Assembly (NCBI GenBank): GCA_963781065.1
Contig: CAWAET010000022.1
Location: 62,001-126,000, forward strand
Origin: CALZJC01 sp963781065
Lineage (GTDB): Bacteria; Acidobacteriota; Thermoanaerobaculia; Multivoradales; JAHEKO01
Direction of reading: 5' to 3'
Length of the DNA: 64,000 nt
Position numbers and translations under genes: made by a program. Below are positions 57,873 through 64,000 of the stretch, in pieces (positions within the stretch are counted from its first letter, which is position 1; each line of letters opens with the position of its first letter). The notes beneath the pieces were generated by a model. The model saw only the letters and a list, made by a program, of their open reading frames with translations, was not told the origin of the DNA and made no database searches.

Positions 57873-58669
57873 GCCGCCTCCAGGAAGTCGAAGGCGCCGT
57901 AGCCGACCACCCGGTGGCGGTCGCCGGCGGTGTCGCCGGAGTTGCGCAGATCGAGCAGGCGGGCGGTCAGCCCCCGCCGCCGGGCGGCGACCAGCAGGCC
58001 GTCGATCGGCAGGGCGCCGCAAGCGCGGCCGCGCTCGAGCGGCGCCTCGAGGGCGACGATCGCCCGCGCGGTCTCGTCGTCGATCGCGCGCGCCCGCTCG
58101 TAGGGCAGGTAGTGCGACAGGTCCGAGCTGATGACGATCCGGGTCTCGGGGCCGCCCCAGACGGCCTCCAGCACCGCCGCGACCTCCTCGCCCCGGGCGT
58201 CGCCGACGACCAGCGGCAGCAGCTCGAACTCGTCCAGCAGCAGCTGGAGAAACGGCAGCTCGACCTCGAGCGAGTGCTCGGACTCGTGGGCCGCGGGGCT
58301 CGTCGTCACCCTTGGCAGCCCGGCGACCCGCCGCGCCGCTTCCGCCGCGACCGGCACATCGCCCAGCGGCGTAGCGAAACCGTCGCAGCCCGGCAGCCCG
58401 ATCCCGTCCAGCGCCACCCGGTGGGCCGGCCCGAGCAGCACGATACGGCGGATCGTGGCGGCCTCCGCCGCCAGCTGGGCAAAAGCGAAGCCGGCGGTAG
58501 GCCCCGAGTAGACATAGCCGGCGTGGGGCGCGATCACGGCCTTCACCCTCGCCGTGCCTGCCCCACGCGGCGTAACCCCCGCCAGATGCCCCGCGACCTG
58601 GCGCCGAAGTGTCGCCGGGTCGGTGGGATAGAACAAGCCGGCCACTGCCGGCGGGCGCACGTTCCTCAT
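57869..58669 (-). CDS. amrB: AmmeMemoRadiSam system protein B (MEMO1 family)
   Basis: The 266-aa protein has the MEMO core: RPPAVAGLFYP, KAVIAPHAGYVYSGPTAGFAF, the LLGPAHRVALDGIGLPGCDGFATPLG segment and HSLEVELPFLQLLL with its metal-ligand His. ISSDLSHYLPYERA follows. The family resembles class III extradiol dioxygenases and is metal-binding. The start has AGGAG upstream. A GTGA overlap couples it to amrA. Confidence 0.87.
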   Translation of the reverse strand: MRNVRPPAVAGLFYPTDPATLRRQVAGHLAGVTPRGAGTARVKAVIAPHAGYVYSGPTAGFAFAQLAAEAATIRRIVLLGPAHRVALDGIGLPGCDGFATPLGDVPVAAEAARRVAGLPRVTTSPAAHESEHSLEVELPFLQLLLDEFELLPLVVGDARGEEVAAVLEAVWGGPETRIVISSDLSHYLPYERARAIDDETARAIVALEAPLERGRACGALPIDGLLVAARRRGLTARLLDLRNSGDTAGDRHRVVGYGAFDFLEAA

Positions 58670-58881
58670 CGAGCCGCTCCTGACCGTCCAAGTGTCTTAA
58701 ACAACCGGCAGCGCGCCAATATTCGCCCGACCGGGCCCGCACCGCTTCGGTGAAGCACTCGCCCAGCTCGGCCGCGTGGCCCCTCTCGAGCCCGGCCGCC
58801 CAGGTACCGAGGCCCCTCGCGGCCGACCACGGCGCCATCAGCCTCGATCGAGGTCGAGGCGCGGCAGCATCCCATGCCTGC

Positions 58882-60378
58882 CTACGCCTCGATGAACTCT
58901 TCCCACTCGCTTCGCACAGGGGGAGCCGTCAGCAGACTGACAACGACGAGAGTCGTCACCGAAACAATCACAGCCGGAATCGCGATGTAGTCCGTATCCA
59001 TCGGGAAGGCGACTCCGAGAAAGTCCAGTCCCTCGGCGCTTTCCTTGTAGACAGAGTTCAGGACCGCAATGAACACCACCGTCAACATCCCGGACGCGAT
59101 AGACGCGACACCGCCGGCCCTGGTCACGCGCTTCCAAAAGAAGGCGGCCAGCAACGGCGGCGCCAACGACGCGCCTATCATCGTGTATGACATCAGCGCC
59201 ATTTCCAGAATTGTGTCGAACTGACTCATCATCAGGTAGGCGAGCAAGCCAATCCCGACAATGCACGCGCGCTGTATCCAGACGATGTGCTCCTGCTTTG
59301 CCCCCTTGTAGAAGAACGCCTGGATGATGTCGCGGGTCACGTTCGTCGAAGTCACCATCAAAAAGGTGTTTCCGGTTGAAATGACGATCGCGGCACCAGC
59401 CGCCAACAAGAGGGAGCCAATGACGACTGGCAACTGCTCAAAGCCGATGCGGAGAATAATCTCTTCCGCCATCGCCCGATTGACGCTGCCATCGGCCATG
59501 AAGAACCGCGGGTCATCCGCATAGATCGCAAAGCCGACGAGCGCAATCAACATCATCAAGGTTTCAACGACGACGACGCCGATGAACATGCCCATGACGG
59601 CCCGACGCGCATTCTGCGCATTATCCGCTGATGAGAATTTCTGATACATGCTGCTTTCGCTCATCAGCAACAGGAACGTGGGCAACGCGATGCCGATAAC
59701 CCAAAAGAAGTCATGGCCTCCCATGATGGAGAGATGACTTGCCTCTGTCTGCTGAATGGTCGAGACCACGGCGCCGAGTCCGCCGTGTCCGGAAATCGCA
59801 AACGGCAGTGTAACGATCATTGCCAAAAGCATGATGGTGCCGTTGAAGATATCGATGGACACGATCGAGACCATGCCGGCCAGCACGGTGAACCCGACAA
59901 TCAGAAAGGCCGCGATGATCATCCCGGTCTCGGGCGATATCGAGCCGTCCGACAAGATCGAGATGAACCTTCCGCCGCCCTTGAACTGGTAGCCGGCGAT
60001 GACCATATAGGCGATGATGATAGTGACGGTACCAAGGACTTTCGCCAGTTGGTTGTAGCGCTTCTCGAGCAGGTCCGTCAGCGTGTACTGGGCAATGCGC
60101 CGGACGCGCGCGGCAATCATGTAGATAACGAGGATGCCGACCCATGCACCAGCCGAGAACCACAGCTCCGAGATTCCCGTCCGAAACGTAAGGCCGGCCG
60201 TGCCGAACAGGCTGCCCGAGCCAATCCACGTACACACCAGGGTGGCGACCAGCATATAGACCGGCACGCTGCGCCCCGCGACCATGAAATCTTCCGCGGA
60301 TTTGACGCTGCGGCTCTTATATACACTGATACCCAAGAGCATCAGGACATAGGCGACGACGACGACAATGTAGGTCAT
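58882..60378 (-). CDS. Sodium:solute symporter
   Basis: The 498-aa protein belongs to the SSS family: GISVYKSRSVKSAEDFMVAGRS at the N terminus, then GSGSLFGTAGLTF, the GGGRFISILSDG loop, and about 13 membrane segments. It couples Na+ entry to uptake of a solute (sugar, amino acid or vitamin), which cannot be identified. Base composition is visibly lower in GC than the surrounding genes (many A/T third positions), so recent transfer or a different origin is likely. No mobile element flanks it. Confidence 0.88.
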   Translation of the reverse strand: MTYIVVVVAYVLMLLGISVYKSRSVKSAEDFMVAGRSVPVYMLVATLVCTWIGSGSLFGTAGLTFRTGISELWFSAGAWVGILVIYMIAARVRRIAQYTLTDLLEKRYNQLAKVLGTVTIIIAYMVIAGYQFKGGGRFISILSDGSISPETGMIIAAFLIVGFTVLAGMVSIVSIDIFNGTIMLLAMIVTLPFAISGHGGLGAVVSTIQQTEASHLSIMGGHDFFWVIGIALPTFLLLMSESSMYQKFSSADNAQNARRAVMGMFIGVVVVETLMMLIALVGFAIYADDPRFFMADGSVNRAMAEEIILRIGFEQLPVVIGSLLLAAGAAIVISTGNTFLMVTSTNVTRDIIQAFFYKGAKQEHIVWIQRACIVGIGLLAYLMMSQFDTILEMALMSYTMIGASLAPPLLAAFFWKRVTRAGGVASIASGMLTVVFIAVLNSVYKESAEGLDFLGVAFPMDTDYIAIPAVIVSVTTLVVVSLLTAPPVRSEWEEFIEA

Positions 60379-60684
60379 TTGCGGCCTCTCTTACGACTAC
60401 GGCTCGGTCTTGTCCCCAGGGACCCGGTTGGGCGACGCAAGGATAGGAGAAGCCGGCGACGGCCGCAAGCGCGATCGGCCGACGCACCGCCACCGCCACC
60501 CGGAGAGCTCCGCTCGACCGATCTGCAGCCGGCGCGGCGACGCCGCGGCCTGGATCCCGCAGCCGTCTATCCGGGTTGCGGACGCGCCCAGGGCCGGGCC
60601 ACTCGAGTCCAGCGCATCATCGCTCCTCCGTCGAGTGCCCGTTTGGAAGGGCCCCGTTTGAAAGTGCCACCCGGTTCGGCCAAC
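60379..60684. other. Divergent intergenic region between symporter and HupE-like gene
   Basis: The 306 bp hold the shared upstream region of two divergent genes. GC falls near the symporter and rises toward the HupE-like gene. Beyond the tandem 15-bp repeat at 60639-60668 I see no further gene, RNA or terminator. Confidence 0.5.
60639..60668. repeat. Imperfect tandem 15-bp repeat upstream of the HupE-like gene
   Basis: CCGTTTGGAAGGGCC (60639-60653) is followed directly by CCGTTTGAAAGTGCC (60654-60668), 13 of 15 bases identical, 16 bp before the ATG. It might be a regulator site or a simple duplication. Confidence 0.5.
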
Positions 60685-61957
60685 ATGCGGCCCAGCCCCG
60701 TCGCGGGCCGAGCCATGGTCACTTCCACCAACCCAGCCCCCCGCGCCCGGCCGAGAGCGTCGGCGGCATCGAGCTGCGCCTCGGCGGCTGAACCGACCGC
60801 GGCCCACGGGGTCCGGTTGCGCCAACGCGCGGCGACGCTGTTCGGCCTGGCAGTGGCCTTGGCAGCCGTAGCCTCGCCCTCCGGCGCCCACGAGTTCGCC
60901 ATCACCGACGCGCTCGTCGTCCTGCGTGCCGACTCCACCTACCAGGTGGACGTCCGGGTCGACGTCGACGCGCTGGCGCTCGGCGTGTCGCCGGCTACCG
61001 ACAACGCTCTGCTGGTGGCCGAGCTGGCAGCGATGGATGCGGCCGAGGTCGAGCTGGCGCTCGCCAACGCCCGCGACACGGTAGCGCGCCGGGTCCGGGT
61101 GCGTTTCGACGGCGACCCGGTGCGGCCCGCGGTCTCGTTCCCACGGGCCGAGATCGAGGCGGCCGAGGACGGCTCGCCCCCGAGCCGGTTCGGCACCGTT
61201 GCCCGGCTGGCGGGCCGGTGCCCTCCGGGGGCGACCACGTTCAGCATGAGCGCCTCGCGCGCCTTCGGCCCGGTCCAGCTGACGCTGCTCGACGAGCGCC
61301 ATCTGACCGGCACCCGCGTGCTGCTGGCGCCCGGCGAGCGCTCGCCTCCCTGGCGGCTCGACGGGCCGCCGCCCGGCGGCGAGGCGGGCGGCGCGCAGCC
61401 GGGCACGATCGCCCGCTACCTGGCGCTGGGCTTCGAGCACATCCTGCCTCTCGGCGTCGACCACATCCTCTTCGTGATCGGGCTGTTCCTGCTGGCGGCG
61501 AGATGGCGGCCCCTGCTGTGGCAGGTCAGCGCCTTCACCCTGGCGCACACCCTGAGCCTCGCCCTGTCGATGGCGGGCGTGGTGAGCCTGCCCTCGCGGC
61601 TGGTCGAGACCCTGATCGCCGCTTCGATCGCCTACGTCGCGATCGAGAACATCTTCACCGAGAGGATGCACGCCTGGCGCCCGCTGCTGGTCTTCGGCTT
61701 CGGCCTGCTGCACGGCCTGGGCTTCGCCGGCGTGCTGCGCGAGCTGGGTCTGCCCGAGGGCGAGTGGATCACGTCCCTGGTCTCCTTCAACGTCGGGGTC
61801 GAGCTCGGCCAGCTGACGGTGATCGGCCTGGCCTTCCTGGCGGTCGGCTGGTTCCGCGACCGCGCGCTGGTATCGCCCCTGGATCGTCCGCCCGGCCTCG
61901 GCGGCGATCGCGCTCGTCGGTCTCTACTGGGCCGTGCAGCGCGGGTTGGGGCTCTGA
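60685..61957 (+). CDS. HupE/UreJ-like membrane protein, frame broken once near the C terminus
   Basis: From ATG 60685 (or ATG 60715) the protein has an N-terminal targeting segment, a periplasmic domain (AHEFAITDALVVLRADSTYQVDVRV), then the HupE-type membrane part with His-rich segments (ALGFEHILPLGVDHILFVIGLFLLAAR, AFTLAHTLSLALSM, GFGLLHGLGFAGVLREL). HupE-type proteins import nickel or cobalt. Near 61855-61869 one extra base shifts the frame. Removing it gives WYRPWIVRPASAAIALVGLYWAVQRGLGL and a stop at 61955-61957, the normal end of the family. The start is not certain. Confidence 0.75.
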
Positions 61958-61988
61958 GGCCGCCCTGCCCGCAGCCTAGAATCCGGCC

Positions 61989-62483
61989 ATGCGCAAGCAG
62001 CCCAACAGCCACCACTGCGTCATCTGCGGCGTCCGCAACGACGCCAGCCTGAAGGTCCGCTTCTACGACACCGTCGACGCCGCCGGCCGGCCCGAGCTGC
62101 TCGCCCGCTTCACCGCCGGCGAGACCCACCAGGGCTACCCCGGCCGGCTGCACGGCGGCCTGGCCACCGGCGTCCTGGACGAGACCATGGGCCGGGCGGT
62201 CAACAGCGGCAACGCCGAGAGCGATCCGACCACCTGGGGCGTGGCGGTGGAGCTCTCCACCCGCTTCCGCCAGCCCGTGCCGCTGGGCGTCGAGCTCACC
62301 GCGCGCGGGCGCGTCACCCGCAACCGCCGGCGGCTGTTCGAGGGCGGCGGCGAGATCTACCTGCCCGACGGCACCATCGCGGTCTCCGCCACCGGCAGGT
62401 TCATCCGCCTGCCGCTGGACGAGATCTCGGGCATCGAGCCGGCGGCGCTGGGATGGCGGGTCTACCCCGATTTGCCGGGTTGA
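61989..62483 (+). CDS. PaaI-family (hotdog) thioesterase
   Basis: The 164-aa protein has a CVICG Cys pair at the N terminus and a hotdog core with TAGETHQGYPGRLHGGLATGVLDETMG, in which the HGG-x-D/E pattern is the catalytic helix start. These enzymes hydrolyse acyl-CoA or aryl-CoA thioesters. The substrate is open. It starts 32 nt after the HupE-like gene. Confidence 0.87.
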   Translation: MRKQPNSHHCVICGVRNDASLKVRFYDTVDAAGRPELLARFTAGETHQGYPGRLHGGLATGVLDETMGRAVNSGNAESDPTTWGVAVELSTRFRQPVPLGVELTARGRVTRNRRRLFEGGGEIYLPDGTIAVSATGRFIRLPLDEISGIEPAALGWRVYPDLPG

Positions 62484-62520
62484 GACAGGGCCCCGCGTCC
62501 GGCGGTCTGCCGCGGATGGA

Positions 62521-64000
62521 TCAGTCGCCGCCGCGAGCGGCCAGCGGCACCTTGACCAGCGCCCAGGCGACGATCCCGAACAGCACCATGGCCAGCCAGC
62601 CGCCGACCGACGCCAGCGCGCCGCCGGTATCAAACCCCAGCCAGCTGAGGGCGATCGAGCTGACCCCGCCGGGCGGGTCGGGCGGCAGCAGGAAGTAGAG
62701 CGCCGCCAGCCCCACCGCCATCAACGCCTCGCCGGCAATCAGGCCCGAGGCGACGAGCACGCCGCGGTTCTCCGACGCCAGCCGCTCGGTCCCGTCGTAG
62801 CGCCGCCGCTGGCGGATCCGCTCGATCACCCAGGCCAGCATGCCGCCGACGAAGATCGCCGCCGTGGTGTCGAAGTGCAGGTACATGCCGACCGCGATGA
62901 GCATCGGCGAGGGCGAGTCGATCAGCACCAGCGAGATGCCGAAGGCGATGCCGATGAGGATCAGCGCCCAGGGCATGTTGCCGCCGACGATGCCGGTGGC
63001 GAGCTGGGCCATCAGCCCCGCCTGCGGCGCCGCCAGCTGCTCGCCGCCGATGCCGCCGGGCACCCCGGCATGAAGGAAGACCATCGGCCAGACCAGGACG
63101 AAGGAGACCAGGACCACCGAGATCATCTCGGCCACCTCCATCCGCCAGGGGGTGCCGCCCAGCAGGTGGCCGACCTTGAGGTCCTGGATCATGTCGCCGG
63201 CCATCGCCGAGGCGCAGCAGACCACCGCCGCCACCCCCAGGACCGCCGCCACGCCACCCTTGCCGGTGACGCCGATCGCCACCATCAGCAGGGCGGCGAT
63301 GATCAGGGTGGACAGCGCCAGGCCGCTGATCGGCTGGTTGGAGCCGCCGATCAGGCCCACCAGATAGCCGCCGACGGCGGCGAACAGGAAGCCGGTGACG
63401 GTCATCACCAGTGCCGCGACCAGGGCGCCGAAGAAGCTCTTCGAGAAGTACCAGTAGAGCGCCGTCATCGGCACCACCGTCGCCACCACGCCAAGGGTGA
63501 TCCACTTGAGCGAGATGTCGATCTCGAGCCGCGAGCCGGCCTCCTCGACCGACTCGACAAACGACTTCTTACGGAAGTCGCGCGCCACCCGGACGAACGC
63601 CTGGCTGAGCGAGCCGCGCAGGCCGACCAGGGTGTGGACGGCGCCGACCAGCATGGCGCCGACGGCGATCGGCCGGACGTAGTTGCGCCACACCGAGTCG
63701 GCCAGCTCCAGCCCCTCGGCGCCGCCGGCCCGGGCCGCCAGGTCGGGGTCGGCGAAGAGCAACAGCGGCACCAGGAACAGCCAGCCGAAAGCGCCGCCCG
63801 AGAAGGCGACCGCCGCCAGCCGCGGGCCGATGATGTAGCCGACGGCGATCAGCGCCGGCGAGGCCGCCGGGCTGGCCAGGAAGGCGCCGCCGCCGTGGGC
63901 CACCTGGCCCAGGGGAGCCTCGGGGCTGCCGTGGTTGACCAGCGAGCGCGGGAAGCGCAGGAACCACTCCTTGGTGCCGGCGATCAACTCGATGCCGCGC
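62521..64000 (-). CDS. OPT-family transporter, partial
   Basis: The frame is open from base 64000 to the stop at 62521, so the N terminus lies outside the window. The visible ~492 residues have about ten membrane segments and OPT signatures: GSNQPISGLALSTLIIAALLMVAIG, SAMAGDMIQDLKVGHLLGGTPWRME and DSPSPMLIAVGMYLHFDTTAAIFVGG. OPT proteins import oligopeptides or metal chelates with protons. The TTG at 63987 is probably internal, because the open frame continues upstream (GIEL). Confidence 0.85.
   Translation of the reverse strand, partial: RGIELIAGTKEWFLRFPRSLVNHGSPEAPLGQVAHGGGAFLASPAASPALIAVGYIIGPRLAAVAFSGGAFGWLFLVPLLLFADPDLAARAGGAEGLELADSVWRNYVRPIAVGAMLVGAVHTLVGLRGSLSQAFVRVARDFRKKSFVESVEEAGSRLEIDISLKWITLGVVATVVPMTALYWYFSKSFFGALVAALVMTVTGFLFAAVGGYLVGLIGGSNQPISGLALSTLIIAALLMVAIGVTGKGGVAAVLGVAAVVCCASAMAGDMIQDLKVGHLLGGTPWRMEVAEMISVVLVSFVLVWPMVFLHAGVPGGIGGEQLAAPQAGLMAQLATGIVGGNMPWALILIGIAFGISLVLIDSPSPMLIAVGMYLHFDTTAAIFVGGMLAWVIERIRQRRRYDGTERLASENRGVLVASGLIAGEALMAVGLAALYFLLPPDPPGGVSSIALSWLGFDTGGALASVGGWLAMVLFGIVAWALVKVPLAARGGD

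Noticed and set aside
57297..58838. Open frame that runs upstream of amrA across amrB and beyond 58670
   Set aside because: It is a GC-rich shadow of amrB. The GTG at 57872 with its GTGA overlap is the natural amrA start, and no family is recognised upstream.

Overview
The window is a dense, very GC-rich stretch from a Gram-negative bacterium. It carries an AsmA-like protein, a TamB/TamA-type outer-membrane assembly protein, apolipoprotein N-acyltransferase, TonB and several lipoproteins, so the cell has two membranes. The gene set and the high-GC codon use would fit an Acidobacteriota-like organism (perhaps Thermoanaerobaculia). That placement is inference from gene content only. Many starts are GTG or TTG, and genes often overlap by ATGA/GTGA. 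Five single-base frame breaks in otherwise intact genes (two in fbaB, one each in the lasso cyclase, an ABC permease and a HupE-like protein) suggest draft-quality sequence more than gene decay.

Layout. 1-4430 (minus): a partial lipoprotein, then a unit of MBL hydrolase, dihydrolipoyl dehydrogenase and 2-oxoacid dehydrogenase E2, ending at an intrinsic terminator. 4580-5746 (plus): patatin-like phospholipase. 5806-14119 (minus): the most unusual region. Read 5'->3' on the minus strand it holds a lasso-type cyclase, a lasso precursor peptide of 57 aa, a terminator, a secreted Ser-Asp-repeat protein, a polytopic membrane protein, a phosphoribosyltransferase-like domain fused to a PqqD-like domain, and an HPr-kinase-like protein whose start lies in a 14-bp triple repeat. 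14163-16130: class I aldolase and a lipoprotein hydrolase. 16306-16972: a strong sigma70-type promoter with two perfect 20-bp repeats ahead of a small secreted protein. 17045-24914 (minus): VWA/MoxR pair, HugZ-like protein, Nudix hydrolase, a membrane protein, a GT4 glycosyltransferase and prfB with its programmed frameshift. 24914-34696 (minus): lnt, SPOR protein, slipin/NfeD pair, YyaL-type protein, asnA, TfoX-like protein and a YheT-like hydrolase. 34769-44746: envelope and surface-carbohydrate genes (AsmA-like, PD40 propeller, GT39, sulfatase, PlsB-like acyltransferase) plus a cystathionine beta-synthase-type enzyme. 44936-50967 (plus): TonB, a MacAB/Lol-like tripartite ABC system (adaptor, ATPase, two permeases) and a TPR protein. 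50984-57259 (minus): one 2091-aa TamB-TamA fusion. 57297-64000: amrB/amrA, a sodium:solute symporter of clearly lower GC, a HupE-like protein, a PaaI thioesterase and a partial OPT transporter.

The lasso-type locus is the best candidate for an undescribed system. Its precursor matches the Y-x2-P-x-L-x3-G-x5-T leader register exactly, which places a Thr at core position 1 and an Asp at core position 9. The only leader-binding (PqqD/RRE-like) domain seen is fused to a phosphoribosyltransferase fold and co-encoded with an HPr-kinase-like protein. No B2-type leader peptidase or dedicated exporter is visible. A working model is a lasso peptide that is phosphorylated at its C-terminal Thr or Ser, and perhaps also modified by the PRTase domain. 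This is a hypothesis.
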